NCBI GenBank assembly: GCA_009667805.1
Contig: CM019064.1
Location: 112,752,328-112,816,327 of the forward strand
Source of the DNA: Leptobrachium leishanense
Lineage: Eukaryota > Chordata > Amphibia > Anura > Megophryidae
DNA: 64,000 nucleotides
Direction of reading: 5' to 3'
A program made the position numbers and the translations under genes. The notes beneath the pieces were generated by a model. It saw only the letters and a list, made by a program, of their open reading frames with translations. It was not told the DNA's origin and did no database searches. Each line of letters starts with the position of its first letter. The first letter of the stretch is position 1. Of the stretch, positions 33,541-44,813 are shown in pieces.

Positions 33541-35160
33541 GAAGAACGTTATTCTACTCTGTATTACTCTGCCACTAGACTTGGTCAGCTTCCTGCCCAG
33601 GCCTGTTTATCTTCTTAGTAAAGCAGGCAACGAATAAAGAATAGCAGGTGTTAATTTAATAAAGTGCATCTCTAATATTGGAATGATGGTATATTTAAAA
33701 AATATTTAAATGAAAGCAAAGTGCTACTAAAATGTCAACTGAACTGGATACTTTTTTTTGGATAACTGATTTTCGCTCTCCTCAGAACATGAAAAGAGAA
33801 GCAGGAAACAAACTGTTATAAAAAGTAGTGAATAACAATTGCATGGAAGCCTGGGAGTATTCACAACACTTGATGTATCTATGGTGTATAAGTGTCTGTG
33901 TACTGTAATGTCATGTGAAATCCAGTGGAAAGAATGCTATGCACCCAACCACTATTCCCTCTAAGGTAGTGCTGGTTAACCTTTGGCATGCCAGCTGCTG
34001 ATGACTACTTTTTTCCGGGGTGCTCGGCTAGATATTTGACAGGATGCGCATCAAAGGAAATATAGCTCACAGAAACGGGAATGTAAAATATTATTATAAT
34101 CTCTATGGCACCAAGTTATCTAAAATATTATTCAGAAAACTGCATTTGCTGGAGTTACAGGACAAAAGTTATCACAATACAAAAAGGCTGGAGAAGCTGT
34201 TCTCAGATTTTAGTATGTGGATATAGAATATTGAAAAGCTTAATACAGCCATCTAAAACAAGCCTGGTAAATAAGGCTCGAAGGCCTACTTTGAAAAAGC
34301 AGAAAACCTTTAACAGATTTCTGAGGATTTGTTGCCCCCCCCCCCCCATTTTTACTCACTTTGGTCATTCTTCAAATATCACAATATTACATTTCAAGAA
34401 CAGCTTCTAAGAGGTTTCTTTATATGTTGTCAGAATGCAAACTTACTCTTATTCAAATTTGTTACATTTCATCCAGGATACTTTTAACTCACAGTGCTGA
34501 CATACAAGGGCCAAGATGTCGTGCAGAGTGTTTTTTAAGCCTTTAACCTTGTACAATGGATACTCCAGTGTGTCTTTGGTTTCACTGTAGATCATCATAC
34601 TAGATTATGTCAACATGAGAGCTGCACAGGCCTGATTATCAGCAGTACAGTGCTACATAACAGATAGTTTGCTACAAAGCTCCTGGTTTCTTTACTTGGT
34701 TCCCTTCTACATGAATTACAGTAAAGAGAACAGAGATTAAGAAAATGGCCCAGAAAGGAAGGAGCGCAATAATACAGGAAGGGAGGAGCATAATGTTACA
34801 GGAAGGGAGGAGCATAAATGTGAGAACATGGTGTGTGGGTGGATACAATTTTAAATATTGGTCTTTGAACATTTCCACATATTCCATATAATTAGTAGAT
34901 TATCATATATTTAGCCTGTACTCTGTAGTTGGGTGAACAGAAACGCTTGGTTATTTCTGGCCGTGTACCCCTTCCAATTTCAAGCTATATTATCCTGCAT
35001 TTCACAATTAACAGCACTTCTATCATCCACTGCCATTAACTTCTCCCCATAATACAAGGAGTTCAAACCTGGCGCTGATACTTACCGTAATTTCTCCAAT
35101 GAGAACATACACAGTGCCTGGCAAGGTATGCCAGGCAGCCTCTTTACTCAAATGGTGCCA
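33541..35160. other. Non-coding stretch
   Basis: No gene is seen. It contains a fragment resembling MITE-F at about 33970-34010, a C-run at 34335-34348, and a short tandem repeat (ACAGGAAGGGAGGAGCATAA, two to three copies, about 34745-34820). Confidence 0.55.
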
Positions 35161-35174
35161 CGGTAGGGTGAAGA

Positions 35175-35590
35175 TTGGAGACTAAAGGGTCTATTCACAA
35201 AGCACCGATATTGTGTGCAATTGTGGTGCTTTGCGTTTTGTCCCACTTATGGCTCACTTTCAGTGATTCCATTTTGCCGAAAATACAGTGAATTCACTAT
35301 TTAGTGAATGGTCACAGTATTTTGCCGAAATTGGAGTTGCTGAAGCAGTTATCGAATGTCGGTGAAGATCACCAAATTGTATTGATAACCGTCGAATTTC
35401 ACCGAATTGGCGTTGTCGAATTCCACCAAAATGATGGGAAAGGAAAATATAGAAACCTCCTATTCTCCTAACAGGAGTTTCAATCAATAAAAATGCATCC
35501 AAATAATAAAAAAAAAATCATTTAAAAAAATAATAAAAAGGTCTGTTACAAAATAATGAAAAAAACTTAATAAAAAATTTACATTCCTGT
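35175..35590. repeat. MITE-B-related fragment
   Basis: GGTCTATTCACAAAGCACCG and a later AATAAAAAGGTCTGTTAC segment match parts of MITE-B copies (12590-14515, 44814-45713). There is no coding content. Confidence 0.45.
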
Positions 35591-35596
35591 CACTAC

Positions 35597-36175
35597 TCCC
35601 GTTAGCGCATTGGTTTTTGCACTAGCTTGTGCAAGCTTACTGCACTTTGCATATCCTATACCTAACATGGGGAGAGCAATCTTTAATTAGAGTTTCGATA
35701 AGTAAGGTATTACAAGTGCTAGCGCTAATTACAGATGGGACGCACAAGACAAACTATTAGCACCTTCTAAAAGCTGATGCTAAATTAGTCTGCGAGTACA
35801 AAATCATTTAGTATCCCCTAACCCCCCCAATAAATCCAATAAACACCTCTCATCCCTCTGCGCGAATGGTGGCCCGATCCGCCACTGCTTGTCGCCAGGA
35901 ACAGAGCGATCACTCTGCGGCACTGCGAGAGTTCGCGCAGGGTTCGCAGACTGGAAGTGCAACCCTCTGTAGAGTCCTATAGACTCCAGGAGGTGATACT
36001 CGCGGCAGCGGTACTGCAAGCATCCCAGCGGTTAGCAATGTGTTCCGGGGCGAGGTGCTGTGCTAGTGCTTGCCCTGGAATATCGCGTTAACATGGGGAC
36101 ACTTCAAGGAAATCTGCAGGCACAGATTTCCCCATTAGCACCCCCATGTTAGTGCAAAGAAGGGAATAGTGCCCC
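35597..36175 (+). repeat. MITE-A copy
   Basis: It contains GCAAGCTTACTGCACTTTGC, CTAACATGGGGAG and CGATAAGTAAGGTATTAC, and ends GGGAATAGTGCCCC. The left edge is not precise. It lies only about 70 bp from an NME7 exon. Confidence 0.65.
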
Positions 36176-36242
36176 ATATGTTTAATCAGTTTATATAGAT
36201 ATCTCTACTCCATGAAAGGATGAACAGAAGCAGCGTACTTAC

Positions 36243-36311
36243 ATTATATTCTGCTACGACGCCTTTGTAAATTTCATAAAACTCTTCAGCGTTGGCTTTC
36301 TCCATGGTAAA
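36243..36311 (-). CDS. nme7: NME7 exon, second NDK domain
   Basis: This 69-bp exon (23 codons) has the acceptor attgtgttttag and the donor gtaagt. It encodes EEFYEIYKGVVAEYN at its end, the helix that follows the second strand in nucleoside diphosphate kinases. Both ends are phase 0. The catalytic histidine of the domain lies further on, in an exon that is not in the window. Confidence 0.88.
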
Positions 36312-37069
36312 CTAAAACACAATAAAGAGAAACATAATAAATTTAACATCATGATTAAATAAAAAAGAATAAACATTCTAACATCAACACAGGTTGAGTA
36401 TTCTCCATTCAAAATATTCCAAACTCTGAAATTCTTTTATGCACCTTAATGACACCAAGCGTGGAAGCTTCTACACGAGTCCTCATGTAAACGGGGACAA
36501 AACTATTAAAAACCTTCGGCTATGTGGATAGGAAAAATATTAAATTTTTAACCTTTGGTGCCCAAGATTGTATTGTATGCAAATATTCCAAAATACTTCT
36601 GGTTCGCAGCATTTGGTATAAGGAATACGTTTAACTATCTTTGATTCTCACATATTGGGGTAGATTCCAAAACATCTAGAGGGCCAAGGATGTTGATCTT
36701 TGATCTAGATCAGGAGTCAACAAAGTTGCTTTGGAACTACATTTCCCATGACGCTCAGCTAGTCTAATGTGTGAATGACCATCATGGGAGATGTAATTCC
36801 AAAACATGTGGAGGGCCAGGGTCACCGATGCCGGAGCTGGATGATGCAGTTCTAACTATTCGATAATTGCGTTAGATTTCTTAATAAATTCATAACTTGG
36901 ATCAGTGAATCCAGCCCACTAATAATTAAAAAGGAAATATTTACGTAGGTATACTGCACATAGATAACAATACTTTTGGTACAGGCAACAGTAATAAACA
37001 AGAACATTTCTTTGGATCCTGGAAGTTAAATGCATTATGTCTGGAAGATGTGCACGTCAATAAACGTAC
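36312..37069 (-). other. NME7 intron (758 bp) with MITE-F copies
   Basis: The intron lies between two recognised exons. It contains a MITE-F copy at about 36705-36835 (inverted TTTGGAACTACATTTCCCAT / ATGGGAGATGTAATTCCAAA). A right-end fragment of the same type, at about 36664-36700, is directly repeated. Nothing else is recognised. Confidence 0.75.
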
Positions 37070-37134
37070 CATTTGCATTGCTGTAATATCAAATCCAGCA
37101 CTCAGGATCTCGTTAAGAATCTTTCCTGTGAGAC
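37070..37134 (-). CDS. nme7: NME7 exon, second NDK domain
   Basis: This 65-bp exon has the acceptor ttcatttttccag and the donor gtacgt. After completing the Gly codon it encodes LTGKILNEILSAGFDITAMQ and a Met, the first helix and second strand of the kinase fold. It starts at phase 1 and ends at phase 0, joining the next exon in frame. Confidence 0.88.
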
Positions 37135-37287
37135 CTGGAAAAATGAATATGAATAAGCAAATACCAAGATGAAAACCAATCATGAATAAATTATCAAGCA
37201 TGGAGAAGAGGAATCATATGTTTAGAATAAAACCTAAAATAACACCCTCGCTTCATGGTCACTGACAAAAAAACACTGTCTTTTTTT

Positions 37288-38027
37288 TAAACCCCTTGAG
37301 GACCAAGGGTCTGTAAAGTCCATGCATTTATGATCATTATCATTTATACAGCGCCAACAGTTTCTGCAGCGCTTTACAATAACCAAAGAGAATGAGATAA
37401 GCGGACATACTGTATGATGGAAACAACAGGTGTAGAGTGCCCTCTTCATAGGAGCTTACAGTCTAGAGGGATTGGGGTTAAGGAAGACAAGAGGAATTTT
37501 ACAAGGTAGCAGGATCATTGGTGCCAGTGGTTTGGGAATGGTGGGGCCATAGAAGCAACTTCAATCATGTGTGAGTCGATCTTATGCAGGGGATGAGTTG
37601 CTCAGTGATGTGGTATGCTAATCTGGAGAGATGGGTTTTAAGGGATTTCTTGAAGGCCTGAAGATTAGGGGAGAGTTTGATAGGACGAGGCAAGTCATTC
37701 CACAGGACTGGTGCTGCCCGTGAAAAGTCTTGGAGGCGAGAGTTGGCCGTGCGCGTGTAGACAGATAACAGGAGGAGATCACCTGCTGATCAAAGTTGTC
37801 TGGATGGGACATGCTTGCGGAGTAACAAAGACATGTAGGGAGGAGATGTGTTATTGAGCGATTTGAATGTGAGCATCAGTATTTTAAACTGTATCCTGGA
37901 ATGTACAGGAAGCCAATGGAGGGACTGGCAGAGAGGGGAGGTATGCGAGGTGCATCTGGTGAGAAAAATAAGCCTGGCACCTGCATTCATTATGTAACAG
38001 TTACGTCATTGGTCCTTAAGGGGTTAA
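37288..38027. repeat. piggyBac-type MITE containing a LINE fragment
   Basis: The left end AAACCCCTTGAGGACCAAGG and right end CCATTGGTCCTTAAGG...TTAA are inverted repeats of the TTAACCCCTT type. The left TTAA is altered. The L2-type LINE 3' end at 37327-37990 lies inside. Confidence 0.65.
37327..37990 (-). mobile_element. L2/CR1-type LINE, 3' end
   Basis: On the minus strand, the frame at 37990-37790 contains SLHWLPVHSRIQFKIL, the conserved segment near the C-terminus of L2/CR1 reverse transcriptase proteins. Downstream is the 3' part ending in GCGCTGTATAAATGATAATG, a short-repeat tail typical of L2-type LINEs. It is 5'-truncated, as most LINE copies are. Confidence 0.8.
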
Positions 38028-38165
38028 CTGTAAATGTGATAAAGGAGATGTATTTTACTATCAGAGTAACAACACGTGTCTACTGTAGTCATGTAAATAA
38101 TATTTTTAATGAGCAACACTCTATTTATATACTACTATAAAATCAACCTGTAGTACATGAATATA

Positions 38166-38344
38166 CAGGGTTATTCAGAGAGGTGAAAAGCAGGAGAATG
38201 ACTGGAGAATGGAAAATTCTAGGTCAAAATATCCAAACCTTAAAAATTCTCCCATCCATCTCACTTTCCAAATGGGCTATTTTGACCTAGGATTTTCATT
38301 CTCCAGTCATTCTCCTGCTTTTCACCGCTCTCTGAATAACCCTG
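38166..38344. repeat. MITE-D hairpin (~179 bp)
   Basis: CAGGGTTATTCAGAGAGGTG at the left is the inverse of the right end. The two arms are near-complementary for about 75 bases (GGAGAATGACTGGAGAATG and inverse), so single-stranded DNA or RNA could fold on itself. ATA occurs on both flanks. Confidence 0.85.
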
Positions 38345-38491
38345 ATAGTGTCATGAAAGAGAGAATCATCAAGACCTATTAGAGCGGGGCAGCAACCCAG
38401 GGGCTTGATCACAAGCTGGACGTTAAAGGCAAAAAGCAAATGAAAAAAGGTTCGTCTGCCGGTTTCCATTTGAGGCTAGCCTTTAAAGTCC

Positions 38492-39287
38492 GTATTATAA
38501 CCAACAATCAGATAACAAGAAAAATGAACAGGCGCCCAAACTTGTGCTACCACCAACCAACCAATGCCAGCCAGAAATTTTAGTGGTTTCCCCCAAACCA
38601 GTGAAAACAATGAAGAAAATGGTACGTATCTGGCGGCGCGAAGACAATCGCTAATTGGTAGCTGATGGTTCCCTTAGTTAGCAAAATCCATATGGAACAT
38701 GTAAAGAAAAATAAACAATATATAGTGCAGATGGTTAAATACACAGGATAAATAATCGTATGGTATTCCACTCACGCATTAAAGAGCCCAAGCACTGGCT
38801 CTGAGTGGATCAAGGCTCTTGGGTGCTTAACTTCTCCACTTCTAAAGGTGACCCACACCTTATAGAATTTGCAGCAGGGCTTGTATCAAGTGAATATGAA
38901 AAGAGAAACGAGACAACTTCCTTGTGCAGATCTTCCAAGGAATTGGATATAAAGATTTGGTCTAATCAACTCACATTTGATGGAGCTATAGACCAAGCTT
39001 CTTCAGCTGAAGAAGCCAGCAGATCTGGCGAAACGCGTTCTGGTCTTCTGGCTAAGCCAGTATTTTATTTATGTTTTAAATAAATATTTTAATTTTAATT
39101 TCCCCTACTGTTCTGGATTTTTGGATTCTCGGTTTCCTGAAAGAAGTTTTTTTGGGCTCTACCTACAGAATAAACCCTAAGGCGCATACACCATATGGTT
39201 TTTGCTAACTAAGGGAACCATCAGTTACCAATTAGCGATTGTCTTCGCGCCGCCAGATACGTACCATTTTCTTCGTATTATAACCAA
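38492..39287 (+). mobile_element. Small retroelement, Penelope-like, with hammerhead-like motif
   Basis: The 13-bp sequence GTATTATAACCAA occurs at 38492-38504 and exactly again at 39275-39287, so the 770 bp between them are an insertion with a long target duplication. Inside, 84-bp inverted repeats lie at 38612-38695 and 39191-39274 with two mismatches seen. The motif at 39003-39043 matches a hammerhead ribozyme core. Such ribozymes are known from the terminal repeats of Penelope-like retroelements, and variable-length duplications fit retrotransposition. There is no open frame, so it is non-autonomous. Confidence 0.7.
39003..39043 (+). ncRNA. Hammerhead-ribozyme-like motif
   Basis: In order: TCAG (39003-39006), CTGAAGA (39007-39013, core CUGANGA), one extra A, GCCAG (39015-39019), a 5-base loop, CTGGC (39025-39029), GAAA (39030-39033), the palindrome ACGCGT (39033-39038), T (39039, predicted cleavage after it), and CTGG (39040-39043), which pairs with TCAG including one G-U. 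Helices I and II both form. The unpaired A after the core, and a helix III that needs a partner molecule, are the weak points. The self-complementary ACGCGU fits dimeric hammerheads. Confidence 0.6.
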
Positions 39288-40427
39288 GCTGCTTTACCAG
39301 CAGCTCAAATCATAACACTGATGAGCCGCACTGAGATAACAGCAGCCATGCTAGGCTCTGCTGGTGTTATCTGTTCCAGGAGTCCATAGGACTCCATGGA
39401 GATGAGCTCATGCGACTGAGATCCAGCTGGGGTGGCGGAGTGATACGCAGTGGAACACTGGGAAATATTTGTTCCCAGTGTACCTCTGCCCACGGAGCAC
39501 GTCTTTCAGACCCTGGTGTTCTTTTCAGAATAACGTCAGACGTAGATGGAGTGAGCTGGATGGAATAGCTCATTCTCCATCTGTTGAGGCCACCGTCGCA
39601 TCTCCCATACAAAAGTATAGGAGACGTTAATGTACAGTAGCCAGGCGCAACATACGAGACACAGGCTCAGCTTTGTATATCGGATGGAAAAGGATGAGTA
39701 AAGTGCTGTGCTTAATGGCCTGGTTGGTATCAGGCTGCAGATGTCTGGAACTACGTATCCCATGATTTTATCCACTCTTTAGGTTGGATGAGCCCCATGG
39801 GAAATGTATTTCCAAATCTGGCGAGTCAAGGTTGCTGACCCCTGTATTAAAGGCTTAGGGAAGGCACACCAAGGGGGTGAAATTCATTTAAAAGCATGAC
39901 CCAAGTATACCATTTCCATAAACTCTCTTCCAGAAAGGCAGAGTTTAGACCTCCTTTTTTCAGTATCAATATCACATATAAATCAATTGGTAACAAATTA
40001 AAATCACAGAGATCAGGACATGAAAATGCCTCCCCTAAAACAATTCCTGGATAAAAGAGTAGAAAAATAATTAAAATTACAAAGTTAGACTAGATAAAAG
40101 CAGCATTCACTTAAAATGATATGTTGCTTCTTTCTGTTTAAACACAAATCTGAACAAACAATAGTAACATTCTTAATTTAATACATGAATATAATTGTGT
40201 TATAAAGGCCATGATGCTTTGAAACCTGTTTCTGATATTTACTATAGGATGTACAATGGTAATATTGCTGTCACTAGCACCTTTGGCCTTGGTACAACAT
40301 TTTTTTTTAGGTGATTTGCAAACCTGGCTTTGCTTTTCAGTGGCTGGCGCTTAGTTAGTAAAATGTTTAGACTCTCCACCAGACTCTTTCCCTGCTTGTA
40401 AACCATTGTTCCTTGCCTTTCTTATTG
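39288..40427. other. NME7 intron, mostly unremarkable
   Basis: It contains a MITE-F copy at about 39730-39845 (GGAACTACGTATCCCATGAT with its inverse, and GTTGCTGACCCCTG at the end). A CTCCTGGAGTCC-type segment near 39375 is shared with MITE-A. No exon is recognised. Confidence 0.5.
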
Positions 40428-40435
40428 CCTACGAC

Positions 40436-41246
40436 CAGTGCTTTTTTCTGGAAAAATAGGTAGGGGTACTCTCACACCCGGGGAAAAACTGATTATTATG
40501 ACTATTTTCATGTCCTCAAACAATAGTTGTAGTTCACTTAAAGGAAGACACTATTAAAGGGAACCATATTTTTTAATACTGTGTTCCTTTAAATGAACTA
40601 AAACTATTGTTGTAACCCTATGGGGTTTATCCACTAAGTGCCTCTGTTGCAAAAAAAATCTTTATTGCAGGGCAGTTAGCTGTTTTTTTTTTGTTGTTTC
40701 TTTTGCAACGATGGCACTGAGTGGATAATCCCTTAGCATTTGTGAGTTCCACAGTAATGAAACTCACAGTTTTGCTGAGTATGTATGAACTCCACAGCAA
40801 TAAAACTCGCAGTAATGCGCAGTGTGTATGAGCTCCACAGCAATGAAACTCACAGTAATGCGCAGTGTGTATGAGCTCCACAGCAATAAAACTCACTAAC
40901 GCCTTACAGTGCCAGCTCCTCTGACCACACCGCTTCCCTGACAATCCGCAGCTTTGGTAGATGTGTGTAAACATGCTGCACCCCCCCTCCCCATGCTGTT
41001 CAAAGTTTCAGCGGCTGCAGAGAGAGGGAGAGCAGCTCTCCCTTGTCACTTACTGGGGGAGGGGGGGTTATCAGTCCCTACATACACTTCTGTCAAATGA
41101 AAGAGTTCAGGAGCAACATGAGCTGCCGAGCGCTTCCGATTCTCTGCCTGCCACTGCAGGAGGAGGGAGGAGCATCATGCTCTCTCCTGTTAGTTCTGGC
41201 AGGTGGTGAGGTGCCGGTACTGAGTACCCCCTGAAAAAAAGCCCTG
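40436..41246. mobile_element. hAT-type non-autonomous element (811 bp)
   Basis: The flanks carry an exact 8-bp duplication CCTACGAC (40428-40435 and 41247-41254), as hAT elements produce. The ends CAGTGCTTTTTTCTGG and CCCCTGAAAAAAAGCCCTG are imperfect inverted repeats. There is no transposase. A tandem repeat lies inside at 40741-40890. Confidence 0.88.
40741..40890. repeat. Tandem repeat, ~43-bp unit
   Basis: Three to four copies of GAGCTCCACAGCAATGAAAC and the following 23 bases. The third and fourth copies are nearly identical. A related single copy is seen near 14765-14810. Confidence 0.8.
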
Positions 41247-41423
41247 CCTACGACTCACCAATGGATTATACTGTGAATTACCTCTTATTCACCACACATA
41301 ACAAATTAACCTGATTATACAATAAACCAGTATTGTGGGTGTTCAAATTCCTATTTTCAGGCTGCCGATTCTATCCAGAGTGTGGTATTCAGGATCTGCC
41401 GATATCAAATCCTGATCTGATAA

Positions 41424-42113
41424 TGTCAGGTAATTGAGAAGACCCAGTACAGACTAAGCCAAAACTAGGAAGGTCTCTAATTGAATAGGCCAGACCTTAG
41501 AGTGGCCGCATCTAAGCTACAAGAAATAAGAACACGGAAGCTGAGTCTGGGAGGACCAAATATCAAAACACTCATACAAGGGTTAAAACAGGAACGTGGT
41601 CGATAATAGCCAAGAGTCGATAAACAATAATCAAATCAGCTGTTAAGGATAAATATAAACAGAGTGCAAGAAACAAGGTTGATACTAGTCAGATATTGGA
41701 CATAGCAATAGCCAAATTGCATACCAGGGGTTAACACGGAAGGTATGTACAGCAGTAATTCAAGCGTCAATGGGGCAGAGAGCAATAGAAAAGGTTGAGA
41801 TACTTAGCCAAGGACCGTTGAACAGATAAGCAACATAATAGGAATGCACAGAGAGGTCCAGGAGGAAACCACGACAGGGCACCAGGATAGTCTAGCCATC
41901 GGGATTTAGACACTTTCAGCAGCTGTGATTGGCTGACAAGCTTTGCGTGCATTGAGAATGGAAGAGACGGGGGAAGCCACAGCTGCTCGAGAAAAGACAG
42001 AGGAGGGGCCGTCATAATTCACTGATGCACGCCTCGCTTAGCTCAGATTTGAGGGACACGTCGAGCAGCCCGAGCGCCTGCTAGAGGCGGCTCTCCCCTT
42101 ACAGGGCATGACA
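41424..42113. mobile_element. Possible solo LTR (690 bp)
   Basis: The segment begins TGTCAGGTAATTG and ends GGGCATGACA, so it has TG...CA edges with inverted TGTCA. The flanks gataa and gatca agree at 4 of 5 positions. No internal region is present. The family is unknown and the call is tentative. Confidence 0.4.
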
Positions 42114-44148
42114 GATCACGCATGACTGTGGCCGGGCCACCAGCTCTGTCATGCATGGGAATCTTGGGTCCTCAACATTCACTGCCAGCATCTTCCTTGC
42201 CTGCTCGCGGGTCACGGAGTAGGGAGGGAATATGCTGCAAGTGAACACAGAGGCTCCAGACCCCAGCTGGGCGGCTTGTAGTGTTTTCCCTGCCTTCTCC
42301 ATGAGTAGCGGGCAGGCAAGGCAGAAGCTGTAAATCACTGCTGAGTCTGCGGAACTTCAGCTAGGAGGCTGGGAGTCTCGCTGCCCATCAGGTATCAGAC
42401 TCATGAAACAAATCTGCTGAAAAAGAGCCGATATGCGATCCCTGAAAAATGCCGCAATCGGGTCCTGATCTCAATCCTAGGGATCAGATTCGGACACCCC
42501 TAACAAGCATATTGGAGTAGCTCACTGTTCTCAGTTTGAGCCATTATTAATGACAACTATACAAAGTATAGAAGCCAGTAATGTACAGTAAGGGGTCTCT
42601 CATGCTGAGTCCAAGCTAAGCTTGAAGAACTGTCAAATAGCAGCTGCATCATTATCTTAACAGCAAGGTCATATTAGAGCCGTGCGTGCTTTTTCCTTGA
42701 ACTTTGAAAAGTACAAACGATAATTATTTGTAGATGAAAGAATGTTATGTAAGTTACTCCACTATGTTGTGTTTCTGTTGTTTCTATGGAGCATGGCATT
42801 TTAAAACACAAAGAGCATGCCAAAGTGCAGGGCTTAAGGAATCATTCAAACTGTTTGTCCTAATAAATAAACTTTGTAAGTGTGTAAAAATGATTTAACT
42901 TAAACCAATGTATAAAAACATAAGCTCTCTTAAATAATATCAAATTCCCAATACTGCGATAATTTTATTTTATATCTGTTTAATGTTGCATTTGGTTCTG
43001 GTTTTAAGAAAATAGTGCTGGCCCATTCCATTTTCAAGGCTCGTCTGCCACTTGAAAATACATTTTTCATTCAAGTAAAACCAGAACCAGATTTAAACAG
43101 CAAAAAACAGGACGGATTGGAAATCTAAAACTGCAGCTAAACCAGAGTTGGTTCCCAAAACACTGGGGCTCCTATGCAGCAGAGTTGGTAATAACAAACT
43201 GATAAGATGAAAAATGAGTGCCTAAGCCTTTTGTGGTCCATATCATTGTGTCAATTACAACCTAGCTGCAATTAGTACTGGCTCAACTCAGAAATATTTT
43301 GAGACCTGTATGAGACTGTATGGAAACCGGAGAGCAAATAGTTGTTCTCTTTGTCCTTCAGATCAGTCTTCGGCAAGAAGAGGTGATGGATTGTGCTGTC
43401 TTCTACAGAGAAGGACTAAAGGGTTAATTTGTCTATTTTTTATGTTAATTTATTTTCCAGATGCAAAATTGCTTAGCAATGGATTTGGGAGTTTATTTAA
43501 GTGTTTATATGTCTATCCTTCCTCCCCACCTCCAAAACTAAATGTTGTAACAGCTCTTCAAAGCGGAGGTCTTGCCTTCACCTTGATGGCTGTCTGAATT
43601 TTTGGTTTGCCCCATTGGGTGCTCGAGTAGCTTGAGGAGGAGTCAGCAGATTGAGCATATGTTCAAACTGGTGATCTTAATGCTTAACAATGAAAAGCAT
43701 TACTTCTTTATGAAAATCATTGCCTTCACAGGTGCTAGAACAGAGATACATGTGGTTAGATGACAGACAATGAGCTCCTTCGATGCTAGTGTCAGGAGAA
43801 AGAAGTGGAGAAGACAATATGTAATGCTAATAGAAGTTTATGACATTTTTTTAAAATATCTTTTAATTGGTTTATTAATGATAGAGTTTGTCTAAAATTT
43901 GGATTTATAAATCACTAGGGTAAAATAATTTCCAAAGTAAAAACTGGACCACCCTGAGCGGATATTCTCCACCCTTGCTGGTCAGAATTAGCCTAGACAA
44001 CGAAATAAACCAACAATCATCTCATATTATGCTATTGGATCTGAATTCCATGCTTTGCTGATAATTACATGCTCTTGCGAGAAAAATGGAATTAGGAAAC
44101 ACATTGTGGACACGTGTCTATGCAAAGTTATCACCATTTCCTACCGGT
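42114..44148. other. NME7 intron, no exon recognised
   Basis: A minus-strand frame at 42338-42099 (79 codons) looks protein-like but matches no family that I know. Around 42975-43110 there is a loose inverted repeat (CTGGTTTTA ... TAAAACCAG). The segment 43945-44055 is the inverse of 48605-48720. Nothing else is seen. Confidence 0.45.
43945..44055. repeat. Dispersed repeat, inverted partner at 48605-48720
   Basis: It shares CTTGCTGGTCAGAATTAGCC, AACAATCATCTCATAT and GCTATTGGAT with the reverse complement of 48605-48720. Confidence 0.75.
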
Positions 44149-44151
44149 TCA

Positions 44152-44596
44152 GGCTCCTGTCAGACGAGCGCAGCGTTCACGTCCGTGATAGCACACAAAA
44201 GTGCGTCCGTGATAGCATGAAATAAAGGCCAATAGAGCCCCACACACGAAGTATGTCCGCACTGAACTGCGGACGCATAACGGCCGCGGCAAACGGACGC
44301 AATTTAGGCAAGAATGTACAACCCCTAGAACGGCCGCACAAAGTGCGCTGCGTCCGCAACGTCCGCATAGCTTTGTGCGTGAGTGATGGAACGTGGTCAG
44401 ACGGACTGCATTTATACGTCCAGCATTTTTGACGGACAAAATGGTTTTGCATTTTTATTTATTTTCCCTGCTACATCAGTCAAAAAATACGTCAGTGAAA
44501 AAACGGACCGTGTGGCCACTACCTTGTCAGTTAGAAAGTACGTCCGTACTGCACGGACGCACAGTCCGTACAACATGCGCTCGCCTGACCCTAACC
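44152..44596. repeat. MITE-G, Harbinger-like (445 bp)
   Basis: TCA occurs on both sides (44149-44151 and 44597-44599). The ends GGCTCCTGTCAGACGAGCGC and GCGCTCGCCTGACCCTAACC are imperfect inverted repeats. The 3-bp duplication and GG-type ends point to PIF/Harbinger. CpG content is high. Confidence 0.7.
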
Positions 44597-44813
44597 TCAA
44601 CAGTAAAATCGCTGGCAAACCTAAGAACTGCTGTGTCTATCAATATCCTTTAAATTGTTGCTTCTTTCATTCATTTGACCTTGGAGGTTACTTATTAAGT
44701 GGTGCCCTTGAGATTGTTTGTTGCTACGAAGCTGATACCATGTAATGTCCCGTAAATAAAGGAGTTAAAAGGATTGGCTACTTTGCTGTGGGAACCACTT
44801 ATGACAATACTAA

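Noticed and set aside
35101..35140. Possible splice donor (cttaccgtaat) suggesting a host exon near 35085-35160
   Set aside because: The minus-strand translation next to it has no NDK similarity and no acceptor was evident.
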